From assembly GCA_022592445.1 (NCBI GenBank), contig JABYQR010000301.1, positions 1 to 55,273 of the forward strand: DNA of 55,273 nt, read 5' to 3'. Below the pieces are notes generated by a model. The model was not told the origin of the DNA and made no database searches. It saw nothing but the letters and a program-made list of their open reading frames with translations. The translations under genes and the position numbers were made by a program. Numbering within the stretch: position 1 is the stretch's first letter; every line of letters begins with the position of its first letter. The DNA comes from Cytidiella melzeri (lineage: Eukaryota > Basidiomycota > Agaricomycetes > Polyporales > Irpicaceae). Positions 22,286-34,240 of the stretch are shown here, one piece after another.

Positions 22286-24270
22286 TCACCTCGCCTGTGT
22301 GATCAATATTGTGAGCGGGTGTGAACTCGGAAGAGTGCAGAGATGTAGCGCTGCTCTGTGACCCAATTTGTCTACGGTCAGGCGCATGGGTAGCAGGTTT
22401 GCGTGTACTTCCATTGCATCCGTCGCTGTCGTGCGCATTGCTCCCATGATCAAGATGGCTGCCTGGCGTTGTATCTGCTCCAATCTCTGGATATGGCCGA
22501 GTGATCCCCGCGTGTTTTGACGGCTAGAGTTTGCAACTGGAGGGACTAGGAACATGTCCGCTGTGTACAGGATGCTTGGTAAGGCGACCATCTGGTATAA
22601 CTTCTTAGCCATCACTGCTGAGATTCCTCTCTTTGTGTTTGACATGCGCTTGAAGAGGGCTAACCACTGCTGGCCTTTTCCCACTGCTCTTGCAATCTGT
22701 TCTGTCCAACAAAGCTGGTGATCAATAAGCACTCCTAGGAATAGATGTGACTTAGCTGGTTTAATCTTCGTGGGGCCTAGGTCTAGTTCAGGTCCAAGAT
22801 CGCTCGCATTACGTCTGCAGTTCAGGAGGCCAAATCTCTCGAGGGAAAACTGCGTGTTATGTGTGTCCGCCCACTCAAAAGCTCCCCCAGGCCTTGTCAT
22901 GTAATCCTTCAGCTTCGCGTGTGTCTCCCTGTAGCTTTTCCCTACTGCGACCACCGCAACATTGTCTATGGTGCCTGTTGCGTGTTGATCCCTGGTTGGG
23001 TCCGCTGCATCGATGTTACTCGAGTTGTAAATCTGGTAGGAGATGACCGATGTGGGACACCCTTGATCTAGCCCACCAATGATGCCTAGGGGTGGTGAGA
23101 TGTAATCGTTGAAGCATAGGACTACTTTCCTGTCTGTCATCTTCCTCCTCATTCATTCCACTATTTCCTGTGGGAAACCTCTCATCCGCATGTCGTGGAA
23201 GAGCTGTGCCAGTGTGACGCTAGGGAAAGCTGCCTTGTTATCTAAGAAGAGGATTGACGCATATTGCCCTTTTTGCCAGGCTGCCTCAATGGTAGACACG
23301 ACGTAGTGAAGGGAATCTGTGGTAGTACGACCTGGTTGACTGAGGAAGTGGTTGTTGGATATGAGAGAGAGGGACTCAGCTTTCTTTGTGATGATCTGTG
23401 TGACGCATGCCGCCAGAATCTTTGCTATGCAGGGCAAGAGGGTGACTGGGTGGTACGCGTTTGGTAGGGTGTAGTTTTTCTTCCCTGGTTTCCTTAGTAC
23501 GATAGTACATGTGGTTTTCCATTCGTCCGGGTAGACGTTCAGCGTGAAGGTGGCCTTGAATATACAACGAAGGAAGGGGAGTTAGGTCTCGCTACAGTTC
23601 AAGTACACCTCGTTCGGCAAGTCGTCGACTCCGGGCACTTTGTATCTTTTCAGGGACAGAAGTACGGACTGGACAAGTGCTCTCGAGATGCCGTTAAACT
23701 TGACAGCTGGTGGGGGGTATGCGTGGGAGCCCGTAGGGTTGGGGTCCGATCCTGGGTTAGGGGAAAAGGCTTTCCTCAGTACCTCGCATTTCTCATTGTT
23801 TGTCTCTGCCAGCTGTGGGCGCTGGAGATGATCAGTAAACTGGAGGTGTAAGATACGCGCCTTGCTTCCGTCTGACTGGCCCCCCTTCACATATTTGTTA
23901 AAATTTTACACCGTGTCTGTTTTTATCTCCTCTAGGTATGCGTTCCAGTGCTCCGTCTTTGATTTCGAGATCTCGCTTTGGTAACGGTTTCTCGCCTTAC
24001 GGTACTCCTTGTGCGCGGGATGCTGCAGGACGGCATGAAACTGATACAGTACTCTGGCTAGCTTTCTCACCTGGTTGCGTTGCTTCAAGAGTTCCTTTGC
24101 CCACCAGCGCTTTGCGAGGGGGTAGAGTTTGGTGCGTGGTACCACTGCTTTGCGCGTGACCTGTAGGCATGTTGTTACCTCTCGGAGGATGTTGTGGAAG
24201 TCCTTCTCGGATCTGATGCATGTGTCTGGTAAGTCCCTTTTCCCCAGCTCCTTGATGAGCCTGCCCCTGA
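22286..24270 (-). pseudogene. LINE reverse transcriptase (catalytic box mutated)
   Basis: Motifs include KVPGVDDLPNEVYLNC, SQPGRTTTDSLHYVV, motif A ILFLDNKAAFPSVTLAQ and LDQGCPTSVISYQIYN. The catalytic box is GTIDNVAVVAVG, so the usual (F/Y)xDD reads IDN and the second Asp is lost. Stops at 23153, 23582 and 23906 break the frame. The thumb and connection region (LFLGVLIDHQLCW, LPSILYTADMFLVP, LEQIQRQAAILIMGAM) is otherwise readable. Confidence 0.88.
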
Positions 24271-24277
24271 ACTCGTC

Positions 24278-25123
24278 CTAGTCCGTCTCTCTCCAGTTCC
24301 ATCGAGGTTTTGGTTCTACGCGCTCGGCTTTAATACATAGCTCCGTGCCAATAGGGTAGTGATCTGTGAGAGGGGGATTGAAGTTTGGAAAAGTATGTGT
24401 GCATATGATGTACTCAGCTAGTTCGGGTGTCACTAAGACATTATCTGGCCGTGTGTGATTCCCCGTGCCTCGCGCTACTAGGGGAGGAATTTGGCCTGGG
24501 AGTACCTGTTCCATTTCGTACCTGGCTAATGTTTCCAGTAACGGTACAGCTGCGTCAAGGTATGCCTGCGTGGTGAGGTGGGTGTTCCCGCTGAGCTCCC
24601 ACATGGTGTGGTGTCGATTGAAGTCCCCCGCCCATAAGAAGTGGACGGTCTGGCTGCCTCGCCCATTTCTTCTCTGCCTTTTGTCCTGGCTCGCAATCTG
24701 CCTCAACTTCCTCTCAATCAGGTGTATGGTGTTGTTGTGTTTCTGGTTGTTGTAGATGTTAATGATAAGGATGTGACCTATGTGTGTGCGTAATTGTATG
24801 ATCACTGCGTCTGGTGTGTCGAGCGGGAGCTGCTCCCATGCGTCTGTGCTGAGGCGGGTGCTGACAAGTGTTAGTGCTCGCGTGGTTTTACCTTTATCCT
24901 TCCAGTCATGGTGCTTTGTGGGATAGACGATGCGCCATGAGTGTGAAGCGGATGTGAGTGTGTTACCTGGCTGCATGTATGGTTCTTGCGTTAGCATGAT
25001 ATCACAGTCGTCAATTGACATGGTATGGAGAAATGCCTGCTGCGCTGTGTTTGATTTGGCCAGGTTGATCTGCCAGATGCAGAGCGTGTCCACGTCGAGT
25101 CTTCCTTGGGTTGTACCGTTCAT
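24278..25123 (-). pseudogene. LINE ORF2 endonuclease domain
   Basis: ATG at 25123 opens ORF2. LCIWQINLAKSN is the first catalytic Asn block, LTQEPYM the Glu block, LWAGDFNRHHTMW the Asp/Asn block and LTDHYPI the Asp/His block of APE-type (EEP) endonucleases. The domain itself is uninterrupted for 281 codons and its catalytic residues are in place. The frame then stops at 24278-24280 in what should be the linker to RT. Confidence 0.88.
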
Positions 25124-25499
25124 AATGAGCGCACGGGGATGTTGTTACTTCCTGTGGTGGGAGGCGCGGGGTGTTGTGAGGGTGGGACGTGCTGCGGGTA
25201 TTGAGTGCGGCGTTGCAATTGTGCCGCACGCAAGTCCTGGAATGGGAGTGTATTCTGCGTGTAACGGGTCGGGTGGTGCGTACTCAACTGTTGCTGTCTC
25301 ATTTGCATGGCGCCACCGCTCCGATTCTGTACCTCTGTCCACTCGTCATCCAGACCTATATCTCCCCTTCTCAACCCTTCTCTGTCCCCTACTCTGTCTC
25401 GCGTGTACTCGAGTGGCTCGTCTGACCACCGGAACAGGATTAAATCTTCTCCTCTCTGGTGTGCGTCCATTGGTCTGGGGATGGTCGTTTGGGTTATGT

Positions 25500-26932
25500 C
25501 TGACTTAGGCGTGTCGTTAACTGTTTCTCAGGAGGACGGGTCAGAGGTGGTGGGAAAGAACTTGTACTTAGCTTCCAGTATCCTGATATACAACTCTTTT
25601 CTCTTCACCATGAAGGTTGGGCAAGTACGGTCCCAAGCTGCGTGGCCGCTTTGTTTACAGTTTACGCAGTAGAAGCCGGCTGGGGCAGCAGTGGTGCATG
25701 CTCCAGTGGGGTGTGTTATACTCCCGCAATTTCCACAAGTGTTGTGAATGGCCTTGCAATCTGCGGGCAGGTGTCTCGTACCAATTGTTTGGCATTTGAA
25801 GCAGCATCTGGGCTCGGGTAAGTTCTTCCTCGCCCTCAGGGACTTACCACAAAACGTGATGCCGTTCCTGATGAGACGGTTTGCCGTCTCTGGTGACAAT
25901 ATCTGAAGCGAGAGGAGGGCCGTCCTCTGAGACAGTGCTCATTTCTCTGGGAGCTTGATCCACCTTGCCTCCGCTATTGCTCCCTCCTCCAGCTCGTTGT
26001 GTTCCTCTAGGCTCTTGATTGTGGTGCGGTCCTGCGTGGCAAAATTTATCGGCTCGAAGTCAACTAGTATCTGGTACGTCCCCTCCGCCTCTGAAGTGTT
26101 GTAGGAATTCAGTCCTGACGTTTTGGGTGCTGGCCCACTTTGCGCTCTCGGCCGAGTTCATCTCATACGTAAGACCGCCGTTTGTGAGGCGGCGTAGTCG
26201 TCTGAACTTTACGTCCTCCGGGGCCTTCATCAGCTGTAGTGCTAGATTTGCCTTCCTCAGTAGGATCTCTTCTGTCAGAACTTCATCAGCGTTGTTTGTT
26301 TTGTATCCGTCTATGATTATTTGCTTAGCTCTGGTTTCCACTCTTGCTATGGTACTGGCATGCGTGGGAGGCAGCGTGGCATTATTCGCTAGAGCTGCCA
26401 CTTGTGCGTACGAGATTGGAGTTGTGCGGGAGGAGAGCTGGGTGGTCTACTCTTGGAGCGATTTGGAGGCCTGAGTAATGTCGGAGATGTTTGTGGCTAG
26501 TTTGCTTTGTTTGTCTGCCAGAGATGACGTGGTGGTCTTTACTTTCTCTCTGGTGCTGTTCAACTTGTTTGTGCTGTTGTCGATCTGTAGTATAGTCCTC
26601 TCTAAGTTTTCCTGTACCGTCTTTGCGATGAAATGCACCTGGTAGTTTAACTTGATGGCTTTGGCATATTCCGCAAGGGCCGTTTTGCACTTCTTGGCCG
26701 TTGCTGACTTAGTGTTGCGAGCAATATGTAGTAGAGCTGTGGTCAGGCCTTCTGTCGTTGGTGGGCCATCCGGTATTAGGGTCTGTTTTGTAAGGTATAT
26801 GTGGGCTTCTTTGAAAGAGAGAGGAGCAAGGCAGGAGCCGTCTGGCTGGGGTGTTGCCGCTCCCAAACGCCTGGGCTGTGCCCACCAAGTCGTTACCCCT
26901 GTCTTGCTCATGATGTCCACCATCTGTCTCAC
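25500..26932 (-). pseudogene. LINE ORF1 with CCHC zinc knuckles (broken)
   Basis: ORF1 proteins bind the LINE RNA. The N-terminal part (MVDIMSKTGVTTWWAQP, then PLSFKEAHIYLTKQTL) leads into a helical region (FIAKTVQENLERTILQID, then SLADKQSKLATNISDI), likely a coiled coil. The C terminus has zinc knuckles: CFKCQTIGTRHLPADC, CGNCGSITHPTGAC and CVNCKQSGHAAWDRTC (about 25790-25640). Frame changes near 26440, 26050 and 25900 break it. Confidence 0.82.
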
Positions 26933-26970
26933 ACTTATATAAAGACTATGTAAGGTATGTAAAGGGTTCT

Positions 26971-28392
26971 CTAGAGTGTATACTGGGCCTCTGGAACGTC
27001 TGTGGCTTTGCCAAGAGGGATTCCCAACCGTGGGAATTTTGTTGCCAGTGAAGGTGCGTGTTGAGTTGGTCTTTCCTGTGGATATTCATTGATTGAATAA
27101 GCACTCATTGGATTAAGAGTCTCGTCATCAATTTCTGCAGAATCATCATCATCAGTTAAGCCTCCTGATAGAGTTTGATGTTCTGGACCCAGTTCAACGG
27201 AAGGTGATCTCGAGGGTTGATGTGATGACGTTCCTGATCGCAAAGATATCCGTAATCTGGATGGCCCTGCAACCGGAGATCTCGCGCGTGTTCTCGAGTT
27301 CCATTCAGCTCTCAAGCGAAGCTCATTTTGTTCTTCCTTTTTGTCCTTAGCCACTTGATTTTCTAAAGCTTTCTGCGTATCCACCGGCCGCATGGAAAGT
27401 TTAGGATTTTTTCCAGCAATTGAACGTTTGTTCTGGTTGATAGGTGGTGGCAAAGGTGGTTTAGGCTTAGGTCCTCGTTTGATTTGTGGTTGTGGTTCTT
27501 TGTCAAGAACCGGAGCTGAAGGGAATTGCTGCTGTTGTCGAGAAGGATGAGTAGGTGCTCGGTGCTCTGGATGATCATCATCTCCATTATCAGAATCTTG
27601 GTGACCCTGTTCATCATTCTCTTCAAAAGGTGAAAAATTATTGTGTGGAGGAACAGTGTTATTATTGCTGTTATTGCCGACTAAAGGTTTAGAAGGAGTA
27701 ATATCTTTACGATACGGGAAATGAGTCTTGTCAAATACTGCATTGCGAGCAATGACAATTTGCTGTTTATCCCAGAACCGGTAACCCTTTACACCCAGTT
27801 CATATCTAACGGATATTATAGGAGTTGCTTTTGGTGACAACCTGCTCTGACGACTCTTGATCGGCACATGGACGTATGCACAACATCCAAATACACAAAG
27901 CATTGAGATATCTGGTTTTATACCTGGAAAACGCTCTATAGGTGTCTGCCAGTTTAATCGTACATTAGGTAGACGGTTATTTAAATATACCGCTGCTTTG
28001 CAAGTAAGCTTCCAGAAACCATTTGATAACCCAGCTTGCTGACGCAATGCTTCGGCTTTATATTTTATGGTCTGTTGCCATCGCTCAGCTCTACCATTTT
28101 GTTGTGGACTATACGGTACAGACATTTGTAGTTCTATTCTGTGTTCCTTCAGATAATCCTTGAACTCATTATCAATCTGGGGTCCTACTGCCTGCTTATT
28201 TGTGTGAACGACGAGAATCAAGCAGATTCTGGCCCCTTTGTTGTCCCTAGTCAGAGGAGGGACAATAAGAATCAGGCCGTGATTATTGTTCTTCCTGTAC
28301 TTACTGACACAAAATTGGCATAACAATCTGTTGAATACATCTCCTGCTGTCTGCTGTCTGTCCTCTCTAGGCTCTGACCCCCACTGTACCAT
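26971..28392 (-). pseudogene. int: Copia integrase, 5'-truncated
   Basis: The core shows IDNEFKDYLKEHRIELQMS (second catalytic Asp) and SPQQNGRAERWQQTIKYKAE (Glu), then LPNVRLNWQTPIERF and FGCCAYVHVPIKSR, typical of copia integrase. The first catalytic Asp and HHCC zinc finger are not recognisable upstream; 28392-28180 is not collinear with a normal integrase N terminus. A long acidic and proline-rich linker (27700-27000) follows and runs to the LINE junction at PEAQYTL. The frame is open throughout (473 codons). Confidence 0.82.
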
Positions 28393-28769
28393 GGCTATCT
28401 ACCATTGTCTAGTACAGTTCAATACAACCTTAATCAAGGTAGCATACATAAACTATGTAGACACATCTGGACATATGTGTTATTTTGTGCTACACAGAGG
28501 TTTGCTTGAAGAAACCATAGTCAGCAAGCTATAGAGATATACTGCTTGAGGTAGCTTGGCACCCAAGTACTTGGCCAATTTTTATAGATTATACAGTGAA
28601 TCACTTATTGTTGTGTTGGGAAATCAGCCAGAATCAGCAATGTGCTGATGGGGTGTTCAGAGTGCACTTTGATTAATAGTCTGATTAAAAAGAATGATCA
28701 CAAGAAAAATCACGACATAATCAGACCTTGAATCACTGATAATCAACCTACTCTGAACTTCCCATGGCT
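28393..28769. other. No recognisable gene
   Basis: The stretch between the copia fragment and the inverted repeat shows no coding frame or terminal repeat that I can identify. Confidence 0.4.
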
Positions 28770-29225
28770 GTGGGTTGCTGCACATCAACCTGACCAGAAT
28801 TTGACATCATTTTCCAGCAGTAGTGGAGTTTGAATCTGAGTCTGGATGACTTTTTGCAGTAAACTGGCCATAACTTGCTCAATTCCACTTCAATTGACAG
28901 GATGTTTGTGCCAGGATGTTGCCACAAGATAGTGCTATCCAATGGAATAATATATGTATAGATTTGTACCCATATGCAGTCTGTAAAGATCATAAACTGG
29001 ATTTTGATTGCAAAAGTGATCTAATACAAAGTTATAAAGAGCTGATAATAAGGCCAGTGTGATGCCATCAGCTGTATTCATTGTTTTGTTATTGACACTG
29101 TTACTGTCTGTATTCTGCCATCAAATTCCCACACTTTGGGGGACAAAAAGGTCACATCTGAAAAGGCATCAATGTGCTGGAGCACACTGGAACAATTCTT
29201 CTTCATTCTTCAGGACTTGTAATTA
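28770..29225 (-). repeat. Inverted copy of the composite repeat left arm
   Basis: The reverse complement matches 5307-5760 and 13848-14285 (landmarks GTTCCAGTGTGCTCCAGC and GAAGTGGAATTGAGCAAG). No satellite or CTAG terminus accompanies it. Confidence 0.85.
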
Positions 29226-30360
29226 AGTGTTTAGAATAAAATAATGAAGTCCGATTCAATAATTACTTGATAGATCTCCCACTGTAGCCAGATCTGTAGT
29301 GGCCACAGGGGTGTCTAGCCCTCTGTATATGCATGTACTGTTCCTAACGTCTAGTGGCTTTGTTCAATTAATTTTGGATGCATATGCAAAGAATTGGTAA
29401 AGAAACCATGTTATTTGAGACAAAGGAGAAGGTGCTATGCATTGAACATGGTGGAGAGTAGAGATGGGTGGCCACACATGGGATCATCTTGTAAAATCAA
29501 TTGCACACTTAATTGAAAGTGTTTCCCCGTGTATATAGACGTAACATAATGTGCCCGATTGGCGGAATAGTGGTTGGGCCAATTGTAGTGTACCTGCTCC
29601 CCTCCTGCCTCCCAAAAGGTACAAAGCAACCTCTCACTGTGTAACCATCAAGCGCAGGCTTGGCACACCTATCCAGTTGTATAGAGCACCCCAAAAAGCA
29701 ATATCACAAGGTAATACATCTCCCCCGCCGCTAGTTCCGATGCTTCTAAGATGCTACAAAGGTGAGAAAAGGCAAAATTGACATGCTCCCAAGCACATAT
29801 CTGCCTGTAGAGGTCCCTACAGGCTTGGGGACTGTAGAATTCATTCAGAATAATGTTCAACATACATGAAACAGTATGTACATTACTTTATTTGAAGGGG
29901 ATTGAAGCCCTACAGCCCCAGATACATGAAAATGACCCGAGAGCAAAGCTGGGTTTAACAAGCTTTGTGCCGGTGATATTGGTGGTGGTGAGAGCAAAAA
30001 AGAAGGAGGTGGTGGTGGTGGTGGCAGTGACAACGTTGAAGGAGGAGGTGGAGGTGGTCTTGGGGGTGGTGGTATTGGCTGTGTGCCAAGTCTGGCTGGA
30101 CTTGTCAATGGTCGACGCAATGCGACACAGCGAAGTAAGGAGCGCCCAACATTTCTCAGGTGCCCAAACCACTCTCACTGCCACTACCACGTACCACGGC
30201 GGCCACACCACCACCTCCTCCTACAATGCCCCCCCCAACCACCGCCACCACGACCACTACTACTCCTACTCTCTTTTTCTTTGCTCCCATCACTACCAAC
30301 ATCACTAATACCCACACGACTTCATCCTTCACCACCTCAACCACCCACATTCCACCTCCC
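29226..30360. other. No gene; simple-sequence region
   Basis: 29226-29990 holds no frame I can support. 30007-30075 is a GGT/GGA-rich microsatellite and 30195-30345 is a CCA/CAC/ACT-rich tract; open frames across these are low-complexity artefacts. Confidence 0.5.
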
Positions 30361-30601
30361 GGTAGCGGAGCATCTGCTACCGGAGTCCTCCAACACCAGC
30401 TTTACCACCTCCTCCTCTCCATAACCTCACGGTAGCGGAGCATCTGCTACCAGAGGCCTAGGCCAGCACCAACACCTCAACAACAACCTACAACACACGT
30501 CCTCAGACACAGTAGCGGAGCATTTGCTACCGGAGTCCTACACCACCAGCTGTACCACTTCCCCTTCTCCATAAACTCACGGTAGCGGAGTATCTGCTAC
30601 C
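30361..30601 (+). repeat. Four copies of a 21-bp palindromic repeat
   Basis: GGTAGCggagcatctGCTACC (6-bp inverted repeat) occurs at 30361-30381, 30431-30451, 30511-30531 (one mismatch in the stem start) and 30581-30601, spaced 70, 80 and 70 bp. The 70-bp unit after copies 1 and 3 is also similar, so the region is a 150-bp tandem duplication. Confidence 0.85.
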
Positions 30602-30960
30602 GGAGTCCTCACCCTTGACTGTCTCGACAGCGGAGCACCTGTCTGTCCAAGTCACTTGTCACCTCTGTAGCATCAGAGCCTGCAGCCTAGTTTCTGCCTG
30701 GACTTGTCTGCTCAAGACAGCCAAGCTTTTGCAGGGACGCGCCGCCTCTTTAAGAAGGCCATCGTTTGAAAAGGTCTGTTCCTGGACTGATCTGCTTGTA
30801 AGTACAAATATTTGCCACAATTATGCTTGTTGCTGATAGTCGCCAAGTTCCACCTACATCCTGTGCCGTAGACACTTGCTACTCACTGACCCCATCACAA
30901 GTTGTAAGTGTCCTACCCTGATCAGGTTGTGTCTCAAACTAACATCCCTCCAGCGCTGAT

Positions 30961-33517
30961 ATGTCGACCCTCCCTCAAACCCTGCCCAAACCCTTGGTAT
31001 TGTGGGTTTCTGACACCGTTATCCCCCGCTACCCTGGCCTCTATGTCTCTCCCAACATGTCTACTCTACCAAAGCTTGCACCGGAAAACCTCACAAAACA
31101 CATTGATTGCCTTCTGCTGCCCTGGCCATGGCTCTACACGAGACTGGCCAACTAAGCACACTATTGGACCATGGTCACGGCGAGAGAGACACAGTATACT
31201 GGTATGCTGCAACCGCTGGCGGGAATCAAGATAGTCCAAGGCAACGACAAACAGTGGAGGCTGGAGAATGCACAAGAGTGGCATGACTTGGAGGCTTTCC
31301 TGCACACGGAGTCCTCGACACAATGAAGCGAGCTTTCCCCTTAGGAGCGTATATGCCTCTCCTCGTCCAGATAGATCGCAATACGTTTCCCTGGCCACAA
31401 AATTATAACTACAATCGCAGCTGGCCAGCGAAAAAACAAGTCAAACTGTTCCTGAGCATTGTGCGAGGAGTCTTCAGGATTAATGTTTTGAAGTTGACAT
31501 ATGCGGGACATCTATTGCCTAAACATTGATTGGACTCATTGCAACATAGGAAGCTGGTTTCCAAACACCAGGCACGCATGTTGCGCAGGTCTACAATTTG
31601 CCTGGTCGGCGACAAGGCTGACCAGTCCACCGCTGATAGATTGGGGCTTGTCATTGATGTCTCCGTCGGAGCAATGGAGTCAACAATTGAGAACCTCAAG
31701 GAGGTCATAAACAACTTTCAATTGCCTGTCAGCTGTACTTCAGACCACACCCAGCAGTTTCTGAGCACCCTTGGTTTACCAAGTATCTGCCCTCAGCAGT
31801 TGAGTTGGAAGCCTCACTTCGACAGCCTGCAGTGTGTTTTGTTAGTGATGAATGGGACGAAACAGTTGCAGAGGCTCGTGATGTTGTAGCTGTGGAGTCC
31901 TTGGGCGGAGCATCGTCATCTTCAGCAACATCCTCGTCTTCTGCTTGGGGCTCACTTGACACTCATTGGCTGTCCTCAGGTGAAGCCACCAACATTCTCC
32001 ATGTGCCCCCTGCCCCCTTGTCGCCAGTGAGCAATATGACATGCCCACCTGGCCCTCTTTATGTTGCTACGCGAGGGCAAAGTTTGATTACTGGTCAGGC
32101 ACCGGGTGAAACACCCCAGCATTTCTTTGTGAGGAGAGAGAAGGTTAGTGCAGCAAAACTTGCCCAAATGAATACGGCGCAGAAGGCTTGTGTGCAAGCA
32201 AGGGAGGTGCTGCATGCCAATCTTGAACTCCCAAAGAAGAGCCCCAACTGCCCAGTCTTCAGATGGAAAGAGTCTGATGACAGTAGCGGTGCCTGGAACA
32301 GATTTCTTGTCGGAAAGCCTCACTGGCGCGACTTGTGGGCCGACACTGCTCGGTTGCAACGCAGGTACAATCCTGTGTTCAACGAACTCGACATTTGGGA
32401 GGAACTGGACCCATCTGCTACAACTGAGGATCAGAAATTGGTGGACAGTTGGGGCTAGTTTAATGACGCACCACAATTAAAGAATCTGCACATGGCTGCA
32501 AGTCCTCAGGCTGAGACATTGCCTGAGTTGCCTTCTTGCTCTCCTCCTTGTTGCTCTTGCTCTCCTTGACGTCAACCTCGCACCCCTCCCCTGGCTCTGC
32601 ATCCGATTGCTTCCACCAGTGGAAGTACATCCTCATCCACTCAAATGCCCCAGTCTGGTGCACCCGAGTTGTTTCAGAGGAAAGGGATTGCATTCGACCA
32701 GGCTCTGAGCTATTGCTATGGCATACTCACATCTGCAGCGGTGACAATTGACGTGGATGAAGAGGCAACATTGCGAGAAAAAGAGATCTACAAGTTCATG
32801 GGGGTCATCAACGAGAAGGTCGGTCCTGGGTATCACACACCAATGTGTGAACTCTTCTCATACCTTGAGGCCAACCCGAGTGACTTTGTAATGCCACCAC
32901 CCACACTCACGCATCATGTGCCTGGTACTGCCCTAGGACATCCGCTGCACTGTTGGAATGACCTGATTGTTTGGACTGTACTGGAGAACAAGCAACACCC
33001 TTGGTACTTTGTGTGCACTCCGGATCCACAGGCCAACAATGTGTCATTCTCCCTTTGCATGGCTGAACCTGTCACCATGAACCACCTCCTACAATCCGGG
33101 GTTGGTCCCTCATTGGATGACGTGACTGGCGCATTGCTCAGATGGGGAGTGCCCTTCAAAACACTGCAGTCAATTGGTTATTCAGCCAACTCCACCAATG
33201 CCCTCTTATTTCAACCTGGTACCGTTAGGGCTCGGACTCATTGAGCATTGTCACAATTTCATGATTGCAGACTTTGAGGACTACCTTGAATATTGAGAGG
33301 AGGTCATCAAAAGCGTTCAGGGTTGCACTGCCTTGTTATATGGTGGCTTGCTGTAGCAACTGGCCCGTGACACCTATGCAGACAATTCAGTGGTATACAA
33401 CGGTCCGAGTGGGTTCCAAACACAGAGGAACCATTGTAGACTAGACGGCTTGGACTATGTGGACAATGAATCATTACCACATCATGAGGATGTGATCTGC
33501 GGAGTGTAGAGGGTCAT
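30961..33517 (+). pseudogene. Unknown gene, broken, interrupted by Ty3-C
   Basis: I do not recognise the family. A plus-strand frame begins with ATG at 30961 (LVLWVSDTVIPRYPGLYVSP). Frame changes near 31140-31320 and 31700-31800 and a TGA at 31527 interrupt it, but protein-like text continues: SVGAMESTIENLKEVINNF, HFFVRREKVSAAKLAQM, RYNPVFNELDIWEELDPS, CWNDLIVWTVLENKQHPWYF and LDDVTGALLRWGVPFKTLQ. It continues past a stop at 33242 to DGLDYVDNESLPHHEDVICG and then meets Ty3-C. A possible leader with a GTAAGT donor lies at 30800. It has no signal peptide or membrane segment. It resumes after Ty3-C at 51250. Confidence 0.55.
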
Positions 33518-34229
33518 TGTTAAGACCGAATATCGTCAAGGGACAAGTTGTCAGGTCAGAACCCCTTGGTGTAGCTACACTCAAGGTCTGATGATGGTCT
33601 AGGCCGCGTGGTCGCTGTCAAGCACAGTGGCAGACAGATGATGGTTCGATAGAAAGAAGATTGATACGAAGTGGATAGACTGAGGTTCTAGCCCCATGTC
33701 TAACGGCTATTTATACATGTTGGCCTAACTACTTTTGGACCAGTCTGAGGTAGTGGTAGCAAATCGGAGAAACAGAAAGGAAGAACAATGCACAGAGAAC
33801 AGCCACTACTCTGGAAAGCCAATGAGAGAAAAGACCCTCAAGGTGCGGAAACAAGGAACAATAGAAAGGGGAAACATGAGGCAGAGATCAATGGAGAAGG
33901 GGTTGAACCCGAAACAGGGGATAGACGGAGTTGGATCCGAAACAGGGGATAGGCGGGGTTGGACCCGATGGAGTGGTAACGGAGGTATGGAAAGACCGAG
34001 GGTTGAACCAAAGCAATGGAAACCAATCGGAGTTAGGTCCGAGGTTTGAGTGGACATCAGAAGGCAACTGATAACATAATAGTCCGTGTTGAACGGAGGC
34101 AATGTGGATCAGGGAATGATGGAGGAAAGACGAGTTGGATCGTCAAGGCAATTGTAAAGAAGATAACTGGTTATCAAGGTAATCAAAGAAGTAAAGGAAA
34201 ATAATAGGGTGTGAAGACCGTTTGTAACA
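33518..34229 (-). repeat. Ty3-C 3' LTR
   Basis: 712 bp, TGTTAAGACC to TTTGTAACA on the plus strand. Preceded on the minus strand by the purine tract that overlaps the stop region of the last accessory ORF. Long plus-strand frames inside it are not genes. Confidence 0.95.
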
Positions 34230-34240
34230 TTACCTCCCCT

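Larger units (their letters stand above)
20515..26945 (-). mobile_element. LINE (non-LTR retrotransposon, Tad1/I-like, with RNase H)
   Basis: On the minus strand ORF1 (26932-25500) is followed by ORF2 with apurinic endonuclease (25123-24278), reverse transcriptase (about 24270-22286), RNase H (22216-21500) and a terminal Cys-His motif (about 21360). The 3' end is an A-rich tail, seen as T runs with single Gs at 20515-20537. It lies inside a copia element. I could not find a clear target-site duplication. Organisation matches fungal Tad1/I-group LINEs. Every ORF has breaks, so the copy is dead. Confidence 0.9.
18422..28392 (-). mobile_element. Ty1/copia element split by a LINE
   Basis: Minus-strand integrase (28392-26971) and RT/RNase H (20488-19000) parts of one copia polyprotein lie on either side of a LINE, followed by a 3' LTR at 18422-18951. 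The order IN before RT is diagnostic of Ty1/copia. The 5' LTR, gag and protease are not visible, so the element is 5'-truncated at about 28392. Confidence 0.88.

Noticed and set aside
24930..25672. Plus-strand ORFs across the LINE
   Set aside because: Shadows of the minus-strand ORF1 and endonuclease, which carry recognisable motifs.
20480..26990. Target-site duplication for the LINE
   Set aside because: No matching direct repeat could be found next to the A-rich tail and the 5' junction, so none is claimed.
29890..30435. Several overlapping Pro/Thr- or Val/Gly-rich ORFs
   Set aside because: Generated by GGT/CCA simple repeats on both strands.
33735..34102. Long open frames on both strands inside the Ty3-C LTRs (also 50750-51117)
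   Set aside because: They recur in both LTRs, cover promoter sequence and show no protein-like composition; chance frames in a purine-rich LTR.
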